Source of the DNA: an uncultured Gemella sp.
GTDB taxonomy: Bacteria; Bacillota; Bacilli; Staphylococcales; Gemellaceae
DNA: 44,070 nucleotides
NCBI RefSeq assembly: GCF_900766305.1
Contig: NZ_CAAFUZ010000067.1
Location: 1 to 44,070 of the forward strand
Direction of reading: 5' to 3'
Each line of letters begins with the position of its first letter. Position 1 is the stretch's first letter. This document shows positions 1 to 6,344 of the stretch, one piece after another. A program made the translations under genes and the position numbers. Below the pieces are notes generated by a model. The model was not told where the DNA came from, did no database searches, and worked only from the letters and a program-made list of their open reading frames with translations.

Positions 1-86
1 AGAAAACAAGAAAAAATCTAAGCAGCAAAATGCTGCCTAGATTTCATTTCCTGTTTTTCTCCATGCCCCGAATTTGACAAAGAGCC
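1..86 (-). mobile_element. Terminal end of an insertion sequence, ISL3-like (partial)
   Basis: Read on the minus strand, the outer end begins at 86 with GGCTCTTTGTCAAATT. This resembles the terminal inverted repeats I know from ISL3-family elements. Inside it, positions 14-44 form a hairpin (AAATCTA/TAGATTT and GCAGCA/TGCTGC around an AAA loop). The pairing extends imperfectly over about 1-60, as expected for a transposase terminator near the IS end. The transposase would lie left of the window. ISL3 elements duplicate 8 bp of target; the candidate duplication is TTATTTTT at 87-94, but the other end is not visible. The family assignment rests on memory of the end sequence only. Confidence 0.55.
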
Positions 87-113
87 TTATTTTTTTGGAG
101 GTGTTTTTTATAA

Positions 114-653
114 ATGAATAATATATTGAGAGATGAGAAATTTAAAAAGAAATTTCCTATAAAACTTGTTAAGCATAATAGTGACTGGATAAATTGGTAT
201 GAAGATGAAAAGAAAAGTTTACTAGCTATACTTGAAAAACATAAAGTAAGTTTATATCACATAGGAAGCACAGCAATTCCAAATATATATTCAAAGGATA
301 TAATAGATATAATATTAGAAATCAATGAAAGTAATGATTTTGATAGTATAATTGATATACTGAATCCTGAGTGGGAACTACGTTGGAAAGAAGAGGATAG
401 AGCTTTTCTAGTTAAAGGATATGGTCAAGATGGTTTTCTAGATAAAGTATACCACCTACATGTAAGAAAAAAAGGTGATATTGAAGAAGTTAAGTTTAGA
501 GATGTATTAATAGAAAATCCAAAATTAGCAAAACAATATGAAAGATTAAAATTAGATTTAGAAACAACATATAAGTATGATAGAGAAGGATATACAGCTG
601 GCAAAACGAAATTCATAAAAGATATTATAAAAGAATATAGTTTACATAATTAA
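114..653 (+). CDS. GrpB family protein (UPF0157)
   Basis: This 179-residue protein of the GrpB/UPF0157 family has a nucleotidyltransferase-like fold and no well-defined substrate. The hallmark HIGSTAIP lies at residues 49-56, followed by KDIIDI at 61-66 (acidic residues of the nucleotidyltransferase-type core) and a C-terminal HLHV-type strand near 115. The length is normal for the family. The start is set by a good SD, GGAGGTG at 97-103, about ten bases before the ATG. An insertion-sequence end lies only 27 bases upstream of the start, so the native promoter has probably been replaced or lost, and transcription may come from the element. The gene ends inside a bidirectional terminator shared with the convergent membrane-protein gene. 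The family is clear; the function is not known. Confidence 0.85.
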   Translation: MNNILRDEKFKKKFPIKLVKHNSDWINWYEDEKKSLLAILEKHKVSLYHIGSTAIPNIYSKDIIDIILEINESNDFDSIIDILNPEWELRWKEEDRAFLVKGYGQDGFLDKVYHLHVRKKGDIEEVKFRDVLIENPKLAKQYERLKLDLETTYKYDREGYTAGKTKFIKDIIKEYSLHN

Positions 654-675
654 TAATATGTAAACTATATTCTTT
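630..675. terminator. Bidirectional intrinsic terminator
   Basis: A perfect 18-bp stem (630-647 with 658-675) has a 10-base loop and a T-rich tract on the plus side (676-690) and a shorter T-rich run on the minus side. It separates the convergent GrpB gene and the small membrane-protein gene, and the left arm includes the last codons of the GrpB gene. Confidence 0.85.
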
Positions 676-678
676 ATT

Positions 679-915
679 TTACTTTTTTTTATTGAAGTAC
701 TTAACTAACCCTTGAATTGCAACTATTGACCAAACACCTTCAAGTAAAACAAATCCCCATTGTTTTCCTATAAATGCGTCTATTCCAAGAATTAAAGCAC
801 CAATAGCATTAAGCAATAGATAGTTAAGTGAAGTTGTTTTAAGCTTTCCTAATTGACTAAATACAAATCCTATAAGAATTAGTAATGATCCTATAACTTG
901 AACAATAATACCCAT
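679..915 (-). CDS. Small CBU_0592-like integral membrane protein
   Basis: This is a 78-residue, almost wholly hydrophobic protein with three predicted membrane segments (about residues 2-20, 33-50 and 52-70) and a Lys-rich C-terminus. Sequence blocks such as GSLLILIGFVFSQLGKLK and the QWGFVLLEGVW segment match the CBU_0592-like small membrane protein family, whose function is unknown. The reading frame is open from an ATG at 927, but the SD GGAGGT lies inside that extension, six bases before the ATG at 915, so 915 is the real start. It lies 62 bases downstream of the recombinase gene and may be read from it. The end is defined by a bidirectional terminator. Confidence 0.75.
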   Translation of the reverse strand: MGIIVQVIGSLLILIGFVFSQLGKLKTTSLNYLLLNAIGALILGIDAFIGKQWGFVLLEGVWSIVAIQGLVKYFNKKK

Positions 916-977
916 TATTACCTCCATAAAATTTAATAACTTTTATATTTTACCTCAATTGGAGATATATTTCAATA

Positions 978-2024
978 CTAATCATCTAGTTTATCAATGT
1001 TTTGTTTAATAATCTTTTTTGATTCGTTAATGTATAGCATTGATGTGTCACTATTTGAATGGCCCATTTGTGTCATAATTATAGGTATATTCCCATTTGT
1101 TTTTAGAGCTAGTTTTGTACCGTAACTATGTCTTAATTTATGAGGTGACATTGGAACATTAAAGGCATCTGTATACTTCATCACTAACTTTTGAATAGCT
1201 CTTATTGATAGTCCAGTTTTATTTTTACTAATAAATACATAATCTTCTCTATTAAGTTTAAAAGGTAGGGAAGTAATGTATTCATTTAGTCTATCTAAAG
1301 CAGATTTAGTAATTATAACTGTATCGACCTTATTTCCTTTTCTTATGACATTGATCTCACTATTAAGAAAATCAATATCTTTTACTTTAAGATTAGCAAG
1401 TTCATTAACACGAATACCACTCTTTAAAAACAGTGTAAGTATAGCTAAATCTCTTGCTTTATCTCTTAAGAAAAATGATTTACCGTGATTAGACAAAGTC
1501 TTTTCATATTCGAACTCAACATACTGTAAGAATTCTTCGTCTTGAGAATCTAAAAATATCTTTTCTGATATTTTCTTTGATCTTGAAGATAATGTTTCTT
1601 TAACACGATTAATAGGGATTTTAAGCATAACATTTCTTTCGAAATAAGCTTTACCTTGCTCAGTTTCGCTTGTTACTGTAAGGAACTTATAAAGTGATCT
1701 CATAGCAGCTTTATAGTTATTTATAGTAGTTTGACTACGATATTTACCATTAACTTGTTCACGAGATAAGCTCTTGAAATAACTTTCCATTTCTTTTTTT
1801 GAAATATTTTCTAATGTAGAAAGGCTGACATCTTTGATTAGTTCAGCATCAGATATAGTTTCTCTGATAGTCCAATTTAAAAAGTTCTTATATGTTTCTA
1901 GATATCTATGCAAAGTTAATGGAGATAAATTGTCATAATATGTATCAATAAAATCTTCTATATAGTCAGGAAATTCTGGAAGTATTTTGTTGATCTTTTG
2001 TTTATAATAATCACGTTGATTCAT
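978..2024 (-). CDS. xerS: XerS-like tyrosine recombinase
   Basis: This 348-residue tyrosine recombinase has an N-terminal core-binding domain (about 1-140) and a C-terminal catalytic domain (about 180-345). The catalytic set is complete: R205 (SGIRVNE), K229, H295 and R298 (SPHKLRHSYG), H322 (MGHSN) and Y331. As I recall the streptococcal chromosome-dimer resolvase XerS, there is good collinear similarity, for example ENISKKEMES, YFERNVM and KETLSSR followed by the KIFLD block. XerS acts alone at a dif site next to its own gene. A dif-like palindrome lies at 2058-2085, 34 bases upstream of this start. The SD (AAAGGAG) is unusually far, about 15 bases, from the ATG, and no better start is in frame. 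A phage or ICE integrase is the alternative, but no other mobile genes accompany it. Confidence 0.75.
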   Translation of the reverse strand: MNQRDYYKQKINKILPEFPDYIEDFIDTYYDNLSPLTLHRYLETYKNFLNWTIRETISDAELIKDVSLSTLENISKKEMESYFKSLSREQVNGKYRSQTTINNYKAAMRSLYKFLTVTSETEQGKAYFERNVMLKIPINRVKETLSSRSKKISEKIFLDSQDEEFLQYVEFEYEKTLSNHGKSFFLRDKARDLAILTLFLKSGIRVNELANLKVKDIDFLNSEINVIRKGNKVDTVIITKSALDRLNEYITSLPFKLNREDYVFISKNKTGLSIRAIQKLVMKYTDAFNVPMSPHKLRHSYGTKLALKTNGNIPIIMTQMGHSNSDTSMLYINESKKIIKQNIDKLDD

Positions 2025-2057
2025 TGGTATTACTACATTCTCCTTTAATTTATAAAT

Positions 2058-2085
2058 TATACATATAATATGTATTATACGAACA
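2058..2085. other. Candidate dif-like recombination site
   Basis: The 28 bp can be read as an 11-6-11 Xer site: left arm TATACATATAA, centre TATGTA, right arm TTATACGAACA. Within it is a perfect ATACATA-TAA-TATGTAT palindrome (2059-2075). By my count it matches about 19 of 28 positions of the Staphylococcus-type dif (ACTTCCTATAA, TATATA, TTATGTAAACT). It lies immediately upstream of the recombinase gene, where dif sites of single-recombinase systems usually lie. It does not look like the streptococcal difSL sequence as I remember it. The region is AT-rich, so chance similarity is a real possibility; it could also be a promoter or operator. Confidence 0.4.
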
Positions 2086-2099
2086 ATTATATTATATCA

Positions 2100-2545
2100 T
2101 ATATAAATGATTCTTTCAATATATGTTTGTCCCCTCATAATATTTGAATCTTATGTAATATTATATAGTTTTATTTAATTCTTACTAATTTGATTTTTAT
2201 ATTTTAACGAGACTTAACATCTTTTATTTGTATTGTTTTTTGTTGAGTTTTATTATAAAGAGATATTCAAATTGTTTTTTTATATTTTAAAACTACTGCG
2301 TTTACGTGTTGTCAAATATACTCTACTAAATAAGGAATTTTTGGAGAGATTTTCTTATTTTTAACTATATTGTTTAGTTTCAGTTTCTTCACAAAAATAT
2401 CACCTATTTAAACGCCGTTTAAGCGTCCTAAAATTATTTTTTGTATAATTATCCCAAAAACCACTAAAAACGCTCAGAATGGATTTAAACGTCTATTTTG
2501 CTTTTTTTATCATTTTTCTTTTATTTTTTTGTAATCTAATGTAAA
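2100..2545. other. Gene-free AT-rich intergenic region with small repeats
   Basis: No coding frame of any length is supported here. The region holds a segment (2290-2322) that matches 26 of 33 bases with another intergenic region at 22958-22990. It also holds a perfect 7-1-7 inverted repeat TTAAACG-C-CGTTTAA (2408-2422), with further TTTAAGCGTCC (2418-2428) and TTTAAACGTC (2484-2493) copies. Its position beside a recombinase and a possible terminus region is suggestive. No function can be assigned. Confidence 0.5.
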
Positions 2546-2573
2546 AAGCTACCTAAGTTTCCTTAGATAGCTT
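2546..2573 (-). terminator. Intrinsic terminator of rpmB
   Basis: A 12-bp stem (2546-2557 with 2562-2573, one U-G pair in the minus-strand RNA) has a four-base loop, followed on the minus strand by TTTT and a T-rich stretch. It lies 16 bases after the rpmB stop codon. Confidence 0.85.
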
Positions 2574-2589
2574 AAAGTTTATCGCTTAA

Positions 2590-2778
2590 TTATACACGCT
2601 CAACTTTTCCAGATTTTAAAGCTCTAGCAGAAACCCAAACTTTTTTAGGTTGTCCGTCTACTAAAATTGTTACTTTTTGTAGATTAGCTTTGAATTTTCT
2701 TTTATTTGCGTTCATTGCGTGTGAACGAGTATTTCCTGAACGAGCTTTACGTCCAGTTACGTAACAAACTTTTGCCAT
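2590..2778 (-). CDS. rpmB: 50S ribosomal protein L28
   Basis: This 62-residue basic protein has the typical L28 sequence: [20 protein letters not shown] at the start, then the N-A-N-K-R-K-F segment and a C-terminal [11 protein letters not shown] motif. It is a structural protein of the large ribosomal subunit, at the usual length for Firmicutes. The N-terminus has a single Cys at residue 5 and no CxxC pair, so this is not an obvious zinc-ribbon form. A strong SD, AAAGGAGGA, precedes the ATG. The gene is monocistronic, with its own extended -10 promoter at 2838-2866 and a terminator directly after it, an arrangement that is common for rpmB. Confidence 0.97.
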   Translation of the reverse strand: MAKVCYVTGRKARSGNTRSHAMNANKRKFKANLQKVTILVDGQPKKVWVSARALKSGKVERV

Positions 2779-2837
2779 GAATTAATCCTCCTTTTGGAAA
2801 TAGTTTATTCATAACATTTACTACATACACAAGTAAT

Positions 2838-2866
2838 AATATAACATACCTTAACATAAATATCAA
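2838..2866 (-). promoter_or_regulatory. Sigma-A promoter of rpmB
   Basis: On the minus strand, -35 TTGATA (2861-2866), a 17-base spacer and -10 TATATT (2838-2843) with an upstream TG (extended -10). It directs transcription into rpmB, about 60 bases downstream. The match is close to consensus. Confidence 0.8.
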
Positions 2867-2895
2867 GTAAAAACTTTAATTTATAATAATTTTCT

Positions 2896-4296
2896 TTATG
2901 CAAACGATGTTATTATCAATATTATAATAAAGGCTATTACAGAAGATACAGTTGTTCCTAATGTCCAGGTCTTAAATGTAGTTTTAAAATCTAAATTTAG
3001 ATATTGTTTAAATAACCAAAATCCAGGATCATTTACATGTGAACAGAACATACTTCCTGCTGTGATGCTTAACATTATAAATACCGGTGAGTAACTTACT
3101 GTACTAACAAGTGGTTCAACAATAGCAAGCGTAGTTATTGCAGCTATTGTAGCACTACCTAATGATATTCTTAATATAGCAGCTACTAGGAAGCTAATAA
3201 CGATTGGTGATAGATTAAGACCATTAGTTAGACTAACAATCTCATCAGTAACTTTAGAATCAACTAATACTTGTTTTAAACCACCTGCAGCACCATTAAT
3301 TAGTAATACCACTGCAATTGTTTTAAGAGACTGGCTTAGCAATGGAACAATTGATCTTATTCTCAATCCTTTTGTTACCATTAGTTCAATAATAGCTATT
3401 AATAAACTTATTATTAAAGCAGTAACAGGATTACTTATAATTGTTAAGATACCTTTTATTGTTTGTGATAGATTAGGTATACCTAAAATTATTGTAGGGA
3501 TTGTAATTAATAGTACTGGTAATAGCATTAACAAGATAGCAAATGTAGTACTCATAGTTTGATTTTCAATTTTTAGAACGCTTATATTCTTTTCATTATT
3601 ATTTAAATTAACTCTTGTTTTTACTAAATTAGAATTAGTTAGTAGTAAGCCACCTATAAAAGCCGTAGGCAAAGCAACTATTAATCCATAGTAGAATACT
3701 TCAGCCATATTTAAGTGAAATGTTTTTACTATTATACTTGGACTTGGATGTGGTGGGAATAAAGCGTGAATAGTTAGTACTCCTATACTTGCAGGAAGAG
3801 CAAGATATATCTTATCTAGTTTTAACTCCTTTGCTACTGCAAGAATAATTGGAATTACTAAAATAAAAGCCACATCAAAGAATAAAGAAAAACTTATACA
3901 CATTCCAGCTATAAGTAAGCCTAATTGGATTCTCTTAACTCCAAATACACTAATCATTTTTTTTGCGGTAATCTCTACTGCACCTAATTCTTCCAATATT
4001 TTACCAAACATTGCTCCTAGACCTAATATTAATGATAAATGTCCTAGAAGAGATCCAGTCCCCTTCTCTATTGAATCTATCAATGTATTAGGGGGAAGTC
4101 CTAAAAATAATCCTAGAATTATAGCTACTATTAATATTGATAAAAATGGTTCAAAATGTAATTTTGTTATTAAAAATATAAGAGCACTAATACCAATAAA
4201 TACTAACAATAATTTATAGGAATAATTTCCTAAAAAAAATGCTAATGATGAGTAGACTATTAATCCTAAGATAATAAATATCTTATCTAATTTCAT
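2896..4296 (-). CDS. GntP-family gluconate/organic acid:H+ permease
   Basis: This 466-residue polytopic membrane protein has about 12 hydrophobic segments and belongs to the GntP family of gluconate (and related sugar acid or hydroxy-acid) proton symporters. Diagnostic stretches are the HALFPPHPSPS loop near residue 178, the GLGAMFGKILEELGA segment near 95 and the SHVNDPGFW motif near 425. Length matches the family. No gluconokinase, dehydratase or regulator gene is adjacent, so the substrate cannot be fixed from context. An SD (AAGGAG) precedes the ATG. A clear promoter with an abutting cre-like site (4355-4368) suggests CcpA-mediated carbon catabolite control. The gene is followed by rpmB with no evident terminator between them. 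Confidence 0.88.
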   Translation of the reverse strand: MKLDKIFIILGLIVYSSLAFFLGNYSYKLLLVFIGISALIFLITKLHFEPFLSILIVAIILGLFLGLPPNTLIDSIEKGTGSLLGHLSLILGLGAMFGKILEELGAVEITAKKMISVFGVKRIQLGLLIAGMCISFSLFFDVAFILVIPIILAVAKELKLDKIYLALPASIGVLTIHALFPPHPSPSIIVKTFHLNMAEVFYYGLIVALPTAFIGGLLLTNSNLVKTRVNLNNNEKNISVLKIENQTMSTTFAILLMLLPVLLITIPTIILGIPNLSQTIKGILTIISNPVTALIISLLIAIIELMVTKGLRIRSIVPLLSQSLKTIAVVLLINGAAGGLKQVLVDSKVTDEIVSLTNGLNLSPIVISFLVAAILRISLGSATIAAITTLAIVEPLVSTVSYSPVFIMLSITAGSMFCSHVNDPGFWLFKQYLNLDFKTTFKTWTLGTTVSSVIAFIIILIITSFA

Positions 4297-4324
4297 TATA
4301 TTCTCCTTAAATTTTCATTAGGTA

Positions 4325-4354
4325 ATTATAACATTATTAATATAGAGAAGTAAA
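4325..4354 (-). promoter_or_regulatory. Promoter of the GntP-type permease
   Basis: On the minus strand, -35 TTTACT (4349-4354), an 18-base spacer ending in TGT and a perfect -10 TATAAT (4325-4330). It drives the permease gene starting at 4296. Confidence 0.7.
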
Positions 4355-4368
4355 GGTAAACGCTTTAT
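4355..4368 (-). promoter_or_regulatory. cre-like CcpA operator upstream of the permease
   Basis: On the plus strand the site reads GGTAAACGCTTTAT, matching the common cre sequence TGTAAACGCTTTCA at 11 of 14 positions, including the central GTAAACGCTTT. It directly abuts the -35 element of the permease promoter, a position from which CcpA binding would affect RNA polymerase. A cre site on a sugar-acid permease is biologically expected; binding is inferred. Confidence 0.6.
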
Positions 4369-4371
4369 AAT

Positions 4372-4908
4372 TTATTTATTTAGGAGATCAGCAATTTTTT
4401 CGAAAGTTCTAGCATTTCGTATAGTAATAGACTTATAGAAACTTTCTTTTATTAAATACTTATGATATGAAGTTTTTAAGTAACTTGTTTCGTTGTATTT
4501 CCCCCAGAACACTGCATGTTTACCAAAATGAACATCTTCATCTTGCAGAGCCATTTGTTTTATACGGGCTTTCATAATTGAATAGTCTATTTCATTTGTA
4601 TAGAATAATACATCTTTTCTATACAAATCGTTAAACCACCAGCTAGGTAAGTTTTCAAGTTCCTCAAGATATTCACTCTGACTAAGTATTACTCTATTAA
4701 TTTTAAAAGGATAAATATTTAATATCTTTGATATATTTTGATTAATAGTATCTATGCTATCAGTAGTATCAAATATTATATTTCCACTATTTATATATGA
4801 AACAACATTGGTATACCCTAAATGTGAAATCATCTCTTTTAACTCAGCCATTGATACTTTATTCTTACCACCAACATTAATTCCTCTAAGTAATAGTACA
4901 TAACGCAT
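4372..4908 (-). CDS. DUF1697 domain-containing protein
   Basis: This 178-residue cytoplasmic protein shows the standard DUF1697 N-terminus (LLRGINVGGKNKVSM at residues 6-20, then the SYINSGNI motif near 37-44). It spans a single domain of normal length and its biochemical function is unknown. SD GAAGGAG lies upstream of the ATG at 4908. It is separated from efp, the next gene upstream, by a good terminator at 4932-4962. No clear promoter of its own is visible in the short remaining gap, so it may be read at a low level through that terminator. The stop codon lies just upstream of the cre and promoter elements of the permease gene. Confidence 0.85.
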   Translation of the reverse strand: MRYVLLLRGINVGGKNKVSMAELKEMISHLGYTNVVSYINSGNIIFDTTDSIDTINQNISKILNIYPFKINRVILSQSEYLEELENLPSWWFNDLYRKDVLFYTNEIDYSIMKARIKQMALQDEDVHFGKHAVFWGKYNETSYLKTSYHKYLIKESFYKSITIRNARTFEKIADLLNK

Positions 4909-4931
4909 AAAAACTTCTCCTTCTTTTTAAA

Positions 4932-4962
4932 AAAACTCTCTATCATAATAATAGAGAGTTTT
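4932..4962 (-). terminator. Intrinsic terminator of efp
   Basis: A 12-bp perfect stem (4932-4943 with 4951-4962) and 7-base loop are followed on the minus strand by a T run. It sits 16 bases after the efp stop. Confidence 0.9.
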
Positions 4963-4977
4963 AAAATAATTCTTTAA

Positions 4978-5535
4978 TTATGCTCTTGATACGTAAGAAC
5001 CTTCTGCAGTATTGATAACTAATACGTCTCCTTCTTTAACGAATAGAGGTACTTGTAAAGTGTATCCAGTTTCAACTGTAGCAGCTTTAGTAGCTCCTTG
5101 TGCAGTATCACCTTTAACACCAGGTTCTGTTTCAGTTACAGTAAGTTCTACTGTTGTTGGTAAGTCAATTCCTAAGATTTCATCACCAAACATTAAGATT
5201 GAAACTTCCATGTTTTCTTTTAAGAAGTTTAATTCATATTCTAATTGTGCTTCAGGTACTTCGATTTGCTCGTAAGTAGCGTTATCCATAAATACATATG
5301 CTTCACCAGTTGAGTAAAGGTATGACATTTTTTGGTTGTTAATTTGAGCTTTTGCAACTTTTTCACCAGCTCTGAAAGTTTTATCGTTGACAGCACCAGT
5401 ACGCATATTTCTTAATTTAGAACGTACGAATGCAGCTCCTTTACCAGGTTTAACGTGTTGGAATTCCATTACTTTCCAAATGTTTCCATCAACTTCGATA
5501 GTAACTCCAGTTTTAAAATCATTAACTGATATCAT
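4978..5535 (-). CDS. efp: Elongation factor P
   Basis: This 185-residue EF-P has three beta-barrel domains. It relieves ribosome stalling at polyproline motifs by binding between the P and E sites. The loop that reaches the peptidyl-transferase centre is PGKG (residues 30-33) with Lys32 at its tip, the residue that is modified in other Firmicutes. The C-terminal domain carries the [19 protein letters not shown] signature (about 130-149). Length is exactly that of the family. An SD (AAAGGAGA) precedes the ATG, and the gene has its own promoter (5569-5597) and terminator, so it is monocistronic. The long proline-rich surface protein at 10958-15175 is an obvious kind of client, although that link is inference. 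Confidence 0.97.
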   Translation of the reverse strand: MISVNDFKTGVTIEVDGNIWKVMEFQHVKPGKGAAFVRSKLRNMRTGAVNDKTFRAGEKVAKAQINNQKMSYLYSTGEAYVFMDNATYEQIEVPEAQLEYELNFLKENMEVSILMFGDEILGIDLPTTVELTVTETEPGVKGDTAQGATKAATVETGYTLQVPLFVKEGDVLVINTAEGSYVSRA

Positions 5536-5568
5536 TATTGTAATTCTCCTTTAAATTGTATTAATATT

Positions 5569-5597
5569 ATTATAAATAAATTTTTTTTTAAAATCAA
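5569..5597 (-). promoter_or_regulatory. Promoter of efp
   Basis: On the minus strand, -35 TTGATT (5592-5597), a 17-base spacer and a perfect -10 TATAAT (5569-5574), about 35 bases upstream of the efp start. Confidence 0.75.
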
Positions 5598-5650
5598 GGT
5601 AAAAACTAATAAATTTAGTGTATTTTATATAAAGAATAGTAATTAGCCTA

Positions 5651-5686
5651 TTTTAGTTAACATAATTATATTTACGTAAACTAAAA
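5651..5686 (-). terminator. Weak hairpin after trmB
   Basis: TTTTAGTT (5651-5658) pairs with AACTAAAA (5679-5686), with a further GT/AC pair in the loop. It lies directly after the trmB stop, but no T tract follows, so it is a weak or incomplete terminator at best. Confidence 0.3.
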
Positions 5687-5687
5687 A

Positions 5688-6332
5688 TTATTTACTTTCT
5701 ATTACAGCTTCTACCATGTAGATTCTATTACCTTTTTTAATAAACTTATCTTCATACTCAGTATGAACATTATCTTCTTCATAGACACTATTAGTTAAAT
5801 CTAGTGAAAGTCTATTAAAAGTAAACCCATATTTAGCATAGCTCATTAAGCTGTATTCGAATAAACCTTGGTTATCAGTTTTTTGAACTATTGTTTTATT
5901 TCCATTTAAAATAGCTTCATAACGAGCTAAGAACGTATGGAATGTTAAGCGTCTTTTCTCGTGTCTTGTTTTAGGCCATGGATCAGAAAAGTTTAGATAT
6001 AGTTGATCAACTTCACCTTCAGTAAAATATTCTAGTAAATCTTCTGCATTTCCTGAGATAAGTTTTAAGTTTTCTCTATGAGTTTCTTCAACTTTGTCTA
6101 ATAGAAATGTTAAGACAGTTGGTTGTGCCTCCATAGCTATAAAGTTAATATCAGGGTGTTTTTCAGCAAGTGTATGAATAAACTTACCTTTCCCACTTCC
6201 TATTTCTAAGTGTATTGGATTATCATTCCCAAAAATTTCTTTCCATTTTCCCTTATTATCCTTAGGTTGTAAAAATACAACTGGACTATTTTCTAGACGC
6301 TCTCTAGCATCTGCTCTATTTCGAACTCTCAT
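5688..6332 (-). CDS. trmB: tRNA (guanine-N7-)-methyltransferase
   Basis: TrmB methylates N7 of G46 in the tRNA variable loop using S-adenosylmethionine. The 214-residue protein has the SAM-binding EIGSGKGKFI motif (about residues 43-52), an acidic AMEAQ strand end, and the family-specific FSDPWPKTRHEKRRL block near 115-129. Length is typical. The SD AAAGGTG precedes the ATG by a few bases, and the start lies 12 bases after the stop of the M16 peptidase gene. The likely transcription unit is therefore apt, peptidase, trmB. Only a weak hairpin follows. Confidence 0.96.
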   Translation of the reverse strand: MRVRNRADARERLENSPVVFLQPKDNKGKWKEIFGNDNPIHLEIGSGKGKFIHTLAEKHPDINFIAMEAQPTVLTFLLDKVEETHRENLKLISGNAEDLLEYFTEGEVDQLYLNFSDPWPKTRHEKRRLTFHTFLARYEAILNGNKTIVQKTDNQGLFEYSLMSYAKYGFTFNRLSLDLTNSVYEEDNVHTEYEDKFIKKGNRIYMVEAVIESK

Positions 6333-6344
6333 TCATGCACCTTT

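Noticed and set aside
2058..2085. The palindrome as a streptococcal difSL site
   Set aside because: Arms do not match the difSL sequence as I recall it; only the general XerCD-type dif layout fits, so it is listed as dif-like.
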